Source: Rubrivivax sp.
Lineage (GTDB): Bacteria > Pseudomonadota > Gammaproteobacteria > Burkholderiales > Burkholderiaceae_C
DNA: 6,817 bases
Assembly: GCA_030693565.1 (NCBI GenBank)
Contig: JAUYAJ010000611.1
Coordinates: 1-6,817 of the forward strand
Direction of reading: 5' to 3'
Shown: positions 1-6,401 of the stretch, in pieces
Layout of the letters: each line of letters opens with the position of its first letter
Numbering within the stretch: the first letter of the stretch is position 1
Notes under the pieces: model-generated
The model's input: the letters and a program-made list of their open reading frames with translations, nothing else
Database searches by the model: none
Told to the model about the DNA's origin: nothing
Translations under genes and position numbers: made by a program

Positions 1-167
1 GCAGGCCCAACCCGAAGGGCCGGGGCGATTCGCGCCGCCGAGCCGCGTTGCCGGCTCGTTGTGGGGCCCGCCACACGCCTCGCCGACGCCTCGCTCGTCA
101 GCGCGACTCGCCCCGGCGCGGGCGTCGCCTTCTGCCGCCCACACTCCTAGGGGACGGCCCGGCGCGC
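1..167. other. Left-edge spacer with short repeats, no supported gene
   Basis: This stretch lies downstream of the oxidoreductase stop. It contains a 7-bp inverted repeat at 39-45 and 52-58 (CGAGCCG/CGGCTCG, 6-base loop), and a smaller one at 4-8 and 17-21 that encloses a CCC-GAA-GGG stem. On the minus strand the latter reads as a C(UUCG)G tetraloop. A 9-bp direct repeat (ACGCCTCGC) sits at 75-83 and 86-94. Either hairpin could help end the oxidoreductase transcript, but neither is followed by a T-run on the minus strand, so an intrinsic terminator is not shown. A minus-strand frame from a GTG at 144 stays open to the window edge, but it has no usable ribosome site and an unconvincing composition. 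Confidence 0.4.
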
Positions 168-1757
168 TCATGCTGCAGCGCGAATCATGTCGACGGCTTT
201 CTCGGCGATCATGATCACCGGTGCGTTGGTGTTGCCCGAGACGATGCGCGGCATGATCGACGCGTCGACCACACGCAAACCCTCGACACCATGCACATGC
301 AACTGGGCGTCGACAACGTCGAGTTCGCCCGGCCCCATGCGGCAACTGCCCACCGGGTGGTAGATGGTGTCGGCGCGCTCGCGCAGGAAATGTTCGATCT
401 GGGCGTCGGTCTGAGCCGCCGCCGAGACGCCGAGCTCGCGGCCGGCAAAACCGGCCAGCGCCGGCTGCTGCAGGATGCCGCGCATCAGCTTGAAGCCGGC
501 CAGCAAGCGTTCGAGGTCGTCGCGGTCGGCGAAATACGCCGGGTCGATGGCCGGCGGCGCGGTCGGGTCGGCGCTGGCCAGGGTGACGCTGCCGCGGCTC
601 TTGGGCCGCAGCACACAGACATGGCACGAAAAGCCATGGCCGAACACGGTCTTGCGGCCATGGTCGACCAGCTTGCCGACGACGAAATGCAGTTGCAGAT
701 CGGGCAAGGCTTCGTCAGGCCGGCTGCGCAAAAAGGCGCCGGCCTCGGCGAAGTTGGTCGTCAACATGCCGCTGCGGTGGGCGCGCCACTCGAAGATGCC
801 TTGCAGCGCGCGCCAGGCGCCGGTCAGCGACAGGCCGAACAAGTCCTTGGCCTGCGGCACGTCGACCACCTGGACGACGTCGACATGGTCGTGCAGATGG
901 CGGCCGACGCCCGGCAAGTCATGGGCCACGGCGATGCCATGCTGCTGCAAGTGTGTGCCCGGGCCGATGCCCGACAGCATCAGGATTTGCGGCGACTGCA
1001 AGGCGCCGGCGGCCAGCAGCACTTCGCGGCGGACTCGCAGCTCACGCCTGGCCGCGCCTTGCTGCAGTTCGACGCCGACGGCGCGCCGGCCTTCCATCAG
1101 GATGCGGGTGACGCGCGCGCCGGTGATGACTTGCAGGTTGGGCCGGTCCCGATGCGGCGCCAGGTAAGCCTTGGCGGCGCTGCAGCGTTCGCCGTTGCGG
1201 TGCGTCACCTGGTACAGGCCGGCGCCTTCCTGGCTGGCGCCGTTGAAGTCGGGATTGGCGGGGATGCCGGCCTGCAGCACCGCCTGCACGAACACCGGGC
1301 CGAAGCGGTTCGGGCTGCGCAAGTCCATCACGTTCAGCGGCCCGCCGGTGCCGTGGAAGTCGTCGGCGCCGCGTTCGTTGTGTTCGGCGCGCTTGAAATA
1401 AGGCAGCACCTCGTCCCAGCCCCAGCCGGGGTTGCCGGCACTGGCCCAGTCGTCGTAGTCCTGGCGCTGCCCGCGCAGGTAGATCATGGCGTTGATCGAA
1501 CTCGACCCGCCCAGCACCTTGCCGCGCGGCTGGTAGCCGCGGCGGCCGTTCAGCCCGGGCTGCGGCTGGGTCTGGAAGGCCCAGTTGGCCTGGCCGTTCT
1601 GCGCCAGCAGCGCCAGGCCGGCCGGGCAATGGATGAGCACGTTGCGGTCGGGCAGGCCGGCTTCGAGCAGGCACACGCTGGTGCCTGGGTCTTCACTCAG
1701 GCGGCCGGCGAGCACACAGCCCGCGGAACCGCCGCCGATGACGATGTAGTCGAACAT
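168..1757 (-). CDS. GMC-family FAD-dependent oxidoreductase (choline/alcohol dehydrogenase-like)
   Basis: This 529-residue flavoenzyme should oxidise an alcohol to an aldehyde using bound FAD, as choline dehydrogenase and AlkJ-type alcohol dehydrogenases do. The N-terminus carries the dinucleotide fold, with GGGSAG at residues 8-13 and an acidic LLEAG end to the second strand near 30-34. The first GMC signature lies at about 78-96 (PRGKVLGGSSSINAMIYLRG region) and the second at 251-266 (GALQSPQILMLSGIGP). The C-terminal catalytic region has His467 in YHPVGSCRMG and Asn509 in SGNTNAPV, the usual His plus His/Asn pair of the family. No signal peptide is seen, so it is probably cytoplasmic or membrane-associated. 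The ATG at 1757 has a GGAG eight bases upstream. Length and motifs are complete. It is the last gene of the minus-strand group. The substrate is unknown; a specific name such as betA or alkJ is not justified from sequence alone. Confidence 0.95.
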   Translation of the reverse strand: MFDYIVIGGGSAGCVLAGRLSEDPGTSVCLLEAGLPDRNVLIHCPAGLALLAQNGQANWAFQTQPQPGLNGRRGYQPRGKVLGGSSSINAMIYLRGQRQDYDDWASAGNPGWGWDEVLPYFKRAEHNERGADDFHGTGGPLNVMDLRSPNRFGPVFVQAVLQAGIPANPDFNGASQEGAGLYQVTHRNGERCSAAKAYLAPHRDRPNLQVITGARVTRILMEGRRAVGVELQQGAARRELRVRREVLLAAGALQSPQILMLSGIGPGTHLQQHGIAVAHDLPGVGRHLHDHVDVVQVVDVPQAKDLFGLSLTGAWRALQGIFEWRAHRSGMLTTNFAEAGAFLRSRPDEALPDLQLHFVVGKLVDHGRKTVFGHGFSCHVCVLRPKSRGSVTLASADPTAPPAIDPAYFADRDDLERLLAGFKLMRGILQQPALAGFAGRELGVSAAAQTDAQIEHFLRERADTIYHPVGSCRMGPGELDVVDAQLHVHGVEGLRVVDASIMPRIVSGNTNAPVIMIAEKAVDMIRAAA

Positions 1758-1768
1758 GCCGGGGTCTC

Positions 1769-1787
1769 CGGGCCATCGCAGGGCCCG
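1769..1787 (-). repeat. Small hairpin next to the oxidoreductase ribosome site
   Basis: A perfect 6-bp inverted repeat (CGGGCC/GGCCCG) with a 7-base loop lies in the 57-base spacer between the hypothetical gene and the oxidoreductase. In the minus-strand RNA its 3' arm ends on the first G of the GGAG at 1766-1769, so folding could reduce ribosome access. No T-run follows it, so it does not look like a terminator. In DNA this GC-rich, a stem of this size can arise by chance. Confidence 0.3.
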
Positions 1788-1814
1788 CCAGCATGATAGC
1801 GGTCGCTTCCTGGG

Positions 1815-2384
1815 TCAGCGGCGCTGGTCCAGCGATGGTGGTGCGCGAAAGCCCATGTTCAGCGCCAGCGTCTCGTACTGCGTCGCCAGCAGCGGCTGGT
1901 CCTGGCGGCGGAAGTGCAGTGCCAGCTCGTAGCTGGCGCGCTCGTCGCCGAGGAATGACGCCAGTTGCAGCCAGCCGACGTAGCGGTGGCCGGCATGCAC
2001 TGCGTCAGCGTCTTCGCGCTGCTGATGACGTGCCAGCCGCACCGCCGCTTCCTTGTCGCCCAAGGCGGCGCGGCGCAGGTCTTCCTGCACGGCTTCGGGG
2101 GCGTCGGCAGCGCGGAAGGCGCTGCGGTGCAGACGCACTTCGGAGCGGCTCAGCACCTGCATCGAAACGCTGGCCTGCTGGCGCAGCTGGGCGGCCATCG
2201 CGGCGCTGCTGCCGCCTGGAAACTGCTGCTGGTACTGGTCGGCCAGGCGCACGATGTCGCCCGGCCACAGCGCCGTCTCCAACTGGGCGCGCAGCGCCGA
2301 CTCGGCAGCGTCGGTGTCGGCGCGCAGCGGTGTGGTGGTCAGAGCCAGGCCGATGAGGCCGACAGCGATCAGAAACTTGCTCAT
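1815..2384 (-). CDS. Secreted helical protein of unknown function, Sel1/TPR-like C-terminal half
   Basis: I cannot assign a function to this 189-residue protein. It begins with a clear export signal: MSKF, a hydrophobic stretch at about residues 4-17, and a plausible signal peptidase I site after LRA at 20-22. The mature protein is therefore probably periplasmic. There is no lipobox cysteine. The mature part is rich in Ala, Gln, Leu and Arg and looks wholly alpha-helical. From about residue 100 it has segments such as LRRAALGDKEAAVRLARH and LASFLGDERASYELALHF. Their small-residue spacing resembles Sel1 or TPR helical hairpins, which mediate protein contacts, but I count no full set of canonical repeats. 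The ATG at 2384 is the natural start because the signal peptide begins there, although the upstream ribosome site is weak (only a GGGG about ten bases away). The gene sits 57 bases before the oxidoreductase on the same strand and may be co-transcribed with it. Confidence 0.8.
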   Translation of the reverse strand: MSKFLIAVGLIGLALTTTPLRADTDAAESALRAQLETALWPGDIVRLADQYQQQFPGGSSAAMAAQLRQQASVSMQVLSRSEVRLHRSAFRAADAPEAVQEDLRRAALGDKEAAVRLARHQQREDADAVHAGHRYVGWLQLASFLGDERASYELALHFRRQDQPLLATQYETLALNMGFRAPPSLDQRR

Positions 2385-2486
2385 GGTGCGGAACCCCGGC
2401 GACTTCGATGATGGGATATCGGCAGTCTTTCAGGGCCGCTGGTAAGCAGGTGTTGCAGACTGTGTGTGTCCACCTGACAGCGTGAA

Positions 2487-2514
2487 CTGCGACCGTGTGT
2501 TCTTCACGGTGCAG
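2487..2514. repeat. Inverted repeat between the cupin gene and the hypothetical gene
   Basis: ACCGTG at 2492-2497 pairs perfectly with CACGGT at 2505-2510 around a 7-base loop. CTGC at 2487-2490 and GCAG at 2511-2514 extend the stem to ten pairs, with one bulged G at 2491. It begins nine bases beyond the cupin stop codon. It could be a terminator or attenuator for cupin mRNA, but no T-run follows it on the minus strand. It could instead be an operator for the hypothetical gene. A competing symmetry, GTGAA at 2482-2486 with TTCAC at 2503-2507, overlaps it. The rest of the 138-base spacer shows no convincing sigma-70 promoter. Confidence 0.45.
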
Positions 2515-2522
2515 GCAAAACC

Positions 2523-2999
2523 TCAGCCGGGATGGACCGGATCGACCCAGGGCACCGTGGTCGGCGCCTCCACCGGCTCGATGTCCAGGTTCACCGCCAC
2601 CGCTTCCCCGTCGCTGCGCACGAGCACGCATTCCAGCGTCTCGGTGGCGCTGGCGTTGATCTCCTGGTGCGGCACATAGGGCGGCACGTAGATGAAGTCG
2701 CCCGGCCCGGCCTCGGCGGTGAATTCGAGCCGCTCACCCCAGCGCATACGGGCCCGGCCCTTGACGACGAAGATCACGCTTTCCAGCGCCCCATGGTGGT
2801 GGGCGCCGGTCTTGGCGCCCGCATGGATGTGGACAGTTCCGGCCCACAGTTTCTGCGCGCCGACGCGGGCGAAGTTGATCGCCGCCTTGCGGTCCATGCC
2901 CGGCGTCTGCGCCGTGTTCGGGTCGAGCTGATCGGCGAGCACGACGCGCACGCCGTCGCGCTTCCAGTCGGTGGGCAAAGGCTTGGCGTCGGACGTCAT
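2523..2999 (-). CDS. Single-domain cupin protein, probable metal binder
   Basis: This 158-residue protein is a small beta-barrel cupin. Motif 1 runs from Gly61 to Gly81 and supplies His67, His69 and Glu73. Motif 2 runs from Gly100 to Asn115 and supplies His111. These four residues are the classic ligand set for Fe, Mn, Zn or Ni. Motif 2 has Tyr108 where many cupins have Gly. The N-terminal 50 residues include a TPGMDRKAA segment and lead into the barrel; the C-terminus is a short acidic and proline-rich tail. There is no signal peptide, so it should be cytoplasmic. I chose the ATG at 2999 because a GGAG lies six bases before it. A longer in-frame reading to 3104 would cross the divergent promoter region and adds low-complexity sequence. 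Cupins range from dioxygenases and isomerases to sensors, so the reaction cannot be named. It is the first gene of the minus-strand group. Confidence 0.9.
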   Translation of the reverse strand: MTSDAKPLPTDWKRDGVRVVLADQLDPNTAQTPGMDRKAAINFARVGAQKLWAGTVHIHAGAKTGAHHHGALESVIFVVKGRARMRWGERLEFTAEAGPGDFIYVPPYVPHQEINASATETLECVLVRSDGEAVAVNLDIEPVEAPTTVPWVDPVHPG

Positions 3000-3005
3000 C
3001 GTGCG

Positions 3006-3009
3006 CTCC
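3006..3009 (-). promoter_or_regulatory. Ribosome binding site fixing the cupin start
   Basis: The minus strand reads GGAG, then six bases, then the ATG at 2999. This supports the 158-residue product over a 193-residue one starting at 3104. Confidence 0.65.
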
Positions 3010-3038
3010 AGTGGCGAGGGGAAGGAATGGCCACGATC

Positions 3039-3063
3039 AGTGTACGGGGGCTGCCCAAGCTGC
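3039..3063 (-). promoter_or_regulatory. Possible promoter for the cupin gene
   Basis: On the minus strand TACACT (3044 down to 3039) matches four of six -10 bases and lies 40 bases before the cupin ATG, a normal leader length. No good -35 sequence stands at the ideal distance. TTATCG, 19 bases upstream and just beyond the stated interval (about 3069 to 3064), is the nearest candidate. This is inference from consensus only. Confidence 0.25.
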
Positions 3064-3070
3064 CGATAAT
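3041..3070 (+). promoter_or_regulatory. Possible promoter for the ABC exporter gene
   Basis: GATAAT at 3065-3070 matches five of six -10 bases. The TGTACG at 3041-3046, 18 bases upstream, is a poor -35 (three of six). Transcription would begin near 3077, about 39 bases before the proposed TTG start. The -35 region overlaps the proposed -10 of the divergent cupin promoter, so the two transcripts could interfere with each other or share a regulator. Confidence 0.3.
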
Positions 3071-3079
3071 CCGCAGCCC
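3048..3079. repeat. Inverted repeat around the ABC exporter -10 region
   Basis: GGGCTGC at 3048-3054 and GCAGCCC at 3073-3079 are exact reverse complements, separated by 18 bases that contain the GATAAT element. GCTGCC also recurs directly at 3050-3055 and 3059-3064. The placement would suit a repressor operator covering the promoter, but no known binding consensus is recognised. Confidence 0.35.
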
Positions 3080-3104
3080 AGCCGGACCGAACCCGGCGCG
3101 CCAC

Positions 3105-3108
3105 GGAG
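3105..3108 (+). promoter_or_regulatory. Ribosome binding site selecting a TTG start for the ABC exporter
   Basis: GGAG at 3105-3108 is followed by seven bases and then TTG at 3116. The codons before this TTG encode a polar, Arg/Pro/Gly-rich stretch unlike a protein N-terminus. Translation from the TTG gives the family-like opening FSRFEKLVHPYP. Confidence 0.65.
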
Positions 3109-3115
3109 ATCCCGC

Positions 3116-4999
3116 TTGTTCTCGCGCTTCGAAAAACTGGTCCACCCCTACCCGGACGCGTTGCCGCCGCCGCCGCCCAAGGCCTTCTTCGCCTTTCTGT
3201 GGGAATGCAGCCGCGGGCTGCGGCCCTTCCTGCTGGCGCTGACGATCTTCACCGCCGGCATCGGTGCCTTCGAGGCGCTGCTGTTCGCGATGATGGCGCA
3301 CATGGTCGACTTGCTGGCCCGCGTGCCGGCGGCTGAGTTGTGGGCGCGCGAAGGCAAGACGCTGGCGCTGCTGGCGGCCTTGCTGGCTGGCAGCGTGGTG
3401 CTTGCCGGCGTGCAGGCGCTGTTCAAGTACCAGGCGGTGTTCGGCAACTTCCCGATGCGGCTGCGCTGGAACTTCCACCGGCTGATGCTCGAGCAGAGCA
3501 TGAACTTCTACCAGGACGAGTTCGCCGGCCGCATCGCCACCAAGGTGATGCAGACCTCACTGGCGGTGCGCGACACCTGGCTGATCTTCGCCGACATCCT
3601 GGTCTACGTCGTCATCTACTTCGTCACCATGGTGGCCATCGTCGGCGGCTTCGAGCCCTGGCTGATGCTGCCGTTCGTCGGCTGGCTCGTGCTCTACATC
3701 GCCACGCTCGCCTTCTTCGTGCCGCGGCTCGGGCGCGTCGCACAGCTGCAGGCCGACGCGCGCTCGCTGATGACCGGCCGGGTCACCGACGCCTACACCA
3801 ACATCGCCACCGTCAAGCTGTTCTCGCATGCCCAGCGCGAGGCCGGCTTCGCGCGCAGCGCGATGCAGGAATTCATGGTCACGGCCTACCGGCAGATGCG
3901 GCTGGTCACCGGCTTCGAGGTCGTCAACACGGTGATGAGCGTGCTGCTCATCGGCTCGACCGCGGGCGCCACGCTGTGGTGGTGGTCGAAGGGCCAGATC
4001 GGCGTGGGCGCCGTCGCCGCGGCCACCGCGATGGCGCTGCGGCTGAACGGCATCTCGCACTGGGTGATGTGGGAGATGTCCTCGCTGTTCGAGCATATCG
4101 GCACCGTGCAGGACGGCATCAACACGCTGTCGCGTGGGCGCGCCGTGGTCGATCGGCCGGATGCCAAGCCGCTCGTCGTGAGCCGCGGCGAGCTGCGCTT
4201 CGACGACCTGCACTTTGCCTACGGCGGCAAGCGCACCGTCATCGACGGCCTGTCGCTGGTGATCCACCCGGGCGAGAAGATCGGCCTGGTCGGCCGTTCG
4301 GGCGCCGGCAAGAGCACGCTGGTGAATCTGCTGCTGCGCCTGTACGACGTCGAAGGCGGGCGCATCACGATCGACGGCCAGGACATCGCCGGCGTCACCC
4401 AGGACAGCCTGCGCCGCCAGGTCGGCATGGTGACGCAGGACACCTCGCTGCTGCACCGCTCGGTGCGCGACAACATCCTCTACGGCCGCCCCGACGCGAC
4501 CGACGCCGACATGGTGCGCGCCGCCGAGCGTGCCGAGGCGCACGACTTCATCCAGACCTTGACCGACCCGAAAGGCCGCACCGCCTACGACGCCCATGTC
4601 GGCGAGCGCGGCGTCAAGCTCAGCGGCGGCCAGCGCCAGCGCATTGCCATCGCCCGCGTGATGCTCAAGGACGCGCCCATCCTGCTGCTGGACGAAGCCA
4701 CCAGCGCGCTCGACAGCGAGGTCGAAGCGGCGATCCAGACCAGCCTGTACCGGCTGATGGAAGGCAAGACGGTGGTCGCGATCGCGCACCGGCTGTCGAC
4801 CATCGCCGCGATGGACCGCCTGGTGGTGATGGACGGGGGCCGCATCGTCGAGGTCGGTGACCACCGCACGCTGCTCGCCGCCGGCGGCATCTACGCCCGG
4901 CTGTGGGCACACCAGAGCGGCGGCTTCCTCGGCGAAGACCTGGGCGACGCCGACGACGCCGACGACGAAGCGGCAGCGGCCGCCGCGCTCGCTGGTTGA
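3116..4999 (+). CDS. ABC half-exporter: fused membrane and ATPase domains
   Basis: From the proposed TTG start the protein has 627 residues, normal for an MsbA/MDR-type half-exporter that works as a homodimer in the inner membrane. After a proline-rich N-terminus (PYPDALPPPPPK, about 11-22), six hydrophobic segments lie near 38-60, 81-103, 154-179, 182-205, 267-290 and 296-325. The ATPase domain is complete: A-loop Tyr369, Walker A GRSGAGKST 393-401 with Lys399, Q-loop Gln441, signature LSGGQ 502-506, Walker B ILLLDE with Asp526 and catalytic Glu527, D-loop SALD 530-533, and His558 in AHRLST. The C-terminus ends in an acidic then alanine-rich tail (about 606-627). The substrate may be a drug, lipid or peptide and cannot be told from sequence. 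An alternative in-frame start at 3011 would add 35 residues but covers the promoter region. A UMF1 permease gene follows after 61 bases. Confidence 0.95.
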   Translation: MFSRFEKLVHPYPDALPPPPPKAFFAFLWECSRGLRPFLLALTIFTAGIGAFEALLFAMMAHMVDLLARVPAAELWAREGKTLALLAALLAGSVVLAGVQALFKYQAVFGNFPMRLRWNFHRLMLEQSMNFYQDEFAGRIATKVMQTSLAVRDTWLIFADILVYVVIYFVTMVAIVGGFEPWLMLPFVGWLVLYIATLAFFVPRLGRVAQLQADARSLMTGRVTDAYTNIATVKLFSHAQREAGFARSAMQEFMVTAYRQMRLVTGFEVVNTVMSVLLIGSTAGATLWWWSKGQIGVGAVAAATAMALRLNGISHWVMWEMSSLFEHIGTVQDGINTLSRGRAVVDRPDAKPLVVSRGELRFDDLHFAYGGKRTVIDGLSLVIHPGEKIGLVGRSGAGKSTLVNLLLRLYDVEGGRITIDGQDIAGVTQDSLRRQVGMVTQDTSLLHRSVRDNILYGRPDATDADMVRAAERAEAHDFIQTLTDPKGRTAYDAHVGERGVKLSGGQRQRIAIARVMLKDAPILLLDEATSALDSEVEAAIQTSLYRLMEGKTVVAIAHRLSTIAAMDRLVVMDGGRIVEVGDHRTLLAAGGIYARLWAHQSGGFLGEDLGDADDADDEAAAAAALAG

Positions 5000-5048
5000 T
5001 ACTGCGCCACCCCCACCTGGCGGCGCGCCCTGCCCGCGCCGCGACACC

Positions 5049-5052
5049 GGAG
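5049..5052 (+). promoter_or_regulatory. Ribosome binding site for the MFS permease
   Basis: GGAG lies eight bases before the ATG at 5061 and fourteen before the ATG at 5067, which favours the first of the two neighbouring starts. The open frame extends upstream into the ABC exporter gene, but that part is an out-of-frame shadow. Confidence 0.55.
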
Positions 5053-5060
5053 CCCTGCCG

Positions 5061-6401
5061 ATGGCCATGTTCCCCCAGGACGCGCTGAACGAGGGCGTGC
5101 GCAAGCGCGAGGTGTTCGGCTGGGCGATGTACGACTTCGCCAACTCGGGCTACACCACCGTGGTGCTGACGGCCGTCTTCAGCGCCTACTTCGTCGGCGC
5201 CATCGCCGGCAACGCGGCCTGGGCGACGCTGGCCTGGACCGGCGCGCTGGCGCTGTCGAGCCTGATCGTGATGCTGACGATGCCGGCGCTGGGCGCCTAC
5301 GCCGACCTGCGCGCGGCCAAGAAGCGCCTGCTGGTGATGTCGACCGTCGGCTGCGTGATCGCCACCGCCGGGCTGGCCTGGGCCGGGCCCGGCGACATCG
5401 CATTCGCGGTGCTGGCCATCGTCATCTCCAACGTCTGCTACACCTATGGCGAATCGCTGATCGCCGCTTTTCTGCCCGAGCTGGCGCGGCGCGACAGCCT
5501 GGGCCGCGTCTCCGGCTGGGGCTGGAGCTTCGGCTACTTCGGCGGCATGCTGGCACTCGGCCTGAGCCTGGCCTATGTGCTGTGGGCGCAAGGCCAGGGC
5601 CGGCCGGCGAGCCACTTCGTGCCGGTGACGATGCTGATCACCGCCGGCATTTTCGCGCTCGCGTCGCTGGCCACTTTCGCGCTGCTGCGCGAGCGCGCCC
5701 TGCCCCAGGTCAAGGCGCTGCACGAACCCGGGCTGCGCGCCGCGCTGGCGCGGCTGCGGCGGACCTGGCACGAAGCGCGGCGCTTTCGGGATTTCAGTCG
5801 TCTGCTGGTCTGCGCCGTCGCCTACCAGGCCGGCATCTCGGTGGTGATCGCGCTGGCCGCGGTCTACGCCGAGCAGGTGCTGAAGTTCGAGCAGACGCAG
5901 ACCATGATGCTGATCTTCCTCGTCAACATCGCCGCTGCCATCGGCGCTTTCAGCTGGGGTTATGTGCAGGACCGCGTCGGCCACCGGCTGGCGCTGGCGA
6001 TCACGCTGGTGGGCTGGATCGTGATGACGGTGCTGGCGGGCATGGCCACCGACGCGCCGCTGTTCTGGGTCGCTGCGGTGCTGGCCGGGCTGTGCATGGG
6101 GTCGAGCCAGTCGGCCGGGCGCGCACTGGCCGGGCTGTTCTCACCGCCGGCGCAGCGCGCCGAGTTCTACGGGCTGTGGACTTTTGCGCTGCGCCTGTCC
6201 GCCATCCTGGGCCCCGTGACCTACGGCCTGGTGACGCTGCTGACCGCCGGCAACCACCGCATCGCCATCGCCTCCACCGGCCTGTTCTTCGTCGTCGGCC
6301 TGGTGCTGCTGATGCGCGTCGACGTGGCGCGCGGCAGCGCGGCGGCGCTGGCGGGCGAAGTCGACGCCGCGCTCAAGGCTGCGCCAGCCGGCGCAAGATG
6401 A
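5061..6401 (+). CDS. MFS permease of the UMF1 / Atg22-like family
   Basis: This 446-residue inner-membrane protein has about twelve hydrophobic segments arranged as two groups of six, with a polar central loop at about 210-245. The family hallmark WAMYDFANSG sits at 21-30 just before the first membrane segment. The loop after the second segment carries PALGAYADLRAAKKRL (75-90), an MFS motif A variant. GRVSGWGWSFGYFGG (148-162) and the GSSQSAGRALAGLFSP...EFYGLW region (347-373) are also typical of UMF1 proteins. The family is named for Atg22, which exports amino acids from the yeast vacuole; bacterial members are mostly uncharacterised, so the substrate is unknown. I chose the ATG at 5061 for its GGAG. 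It follows the ABC exporter by 61 bases with no obvious terminator between, so a shared transcript is likely. Its last codons overlap the convergent acyltransferase gene. Confidence 0.93.
   Translation: MAMFPQDALNEGVRKREVFGWAMYDFANSGYTTVVLTAVFSAYFVGAIAGNAAWATLAWTGALALSSLIVMLTMPALGAYADLRAAKKRLLVMSTVGCVIATAGLAWAGPGDIAFAVLAIVISNVCYTYGESLIAAFLPELARRDSLGRVSGWGWSFGYFGGMLALGLSLAYVLWAQGQGRPASHFVPVTMLITAGIFALASLATFALLRERALPQVKALHEPGLRAALARLRRTWHEARRFRDFSRLLVCAVAYQAGISVVIALAAVYAEQVLKFEQTQTMMLIFLVNIAAAIGAFSWGYVQDRVGHRLALAITLVGWIVMTVLAGMATDAPLFWVAAVLAGLCMGSSQSAGRALAGLFSPPAQRAEFYGLWTFALRLSAILGPVTYGLVTLLTAGNHRIAIASTGLFFVVGLVLLMRVDVARGSAAALAGEVDAALKAAPAGAR

Noticed and set aside
1..144. Minus-strand frame from a GTG at 144, open for 48 codons to the window edge
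   Set aside because: The AGGAG before the GTG is only one base away, too close to work as a ribosome site, and the composition is unlike a protein.
48..1796. A 582-codon plus-strand open frame opposite the oxidoreductase
   Set aside because: Its product is Ala/Gly/Gln/His-rich with no domain, and it is an antisense shadow of a gene with full GMC motifs. Long antisense frames are expected in DNA this GC-rich.
2453..2468. TG-rich microsatellite (TGTGTGTG near 2460-2468)
   Set aside because: It has only four to five units outside any gene, too short to suggest phase variation.
2385..2522. Promoter for the hypothetical gene in its 138-base upstream spacer
   Set aside because: GATATC and TTACCA resemble promoter elements only loosely and are 19 bases apart, so the match is no better than chance.
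3340..4860. A 506-codon plus-strand open frame inside the ABC exporter
   Set aside because: The product is extremely Arg-rich and low in complexity, an out-of-frame shadow of the true exporter reading frame.
5000..5060. Terminator between the ABC exporter and the MFS permease
   Set aside because: Short GC-rich complementary blocks exist but there is no stable stem followed by a T-run.
3557..5984. Long minus-strand open frames (3557-5143 and 4665-5984) opposite the transporter genes
   Set aside because: They are Asp/His/Gln/Arg-rich with no recognisable fold, and lie opposite genes with complete Walker and MFS motifs.
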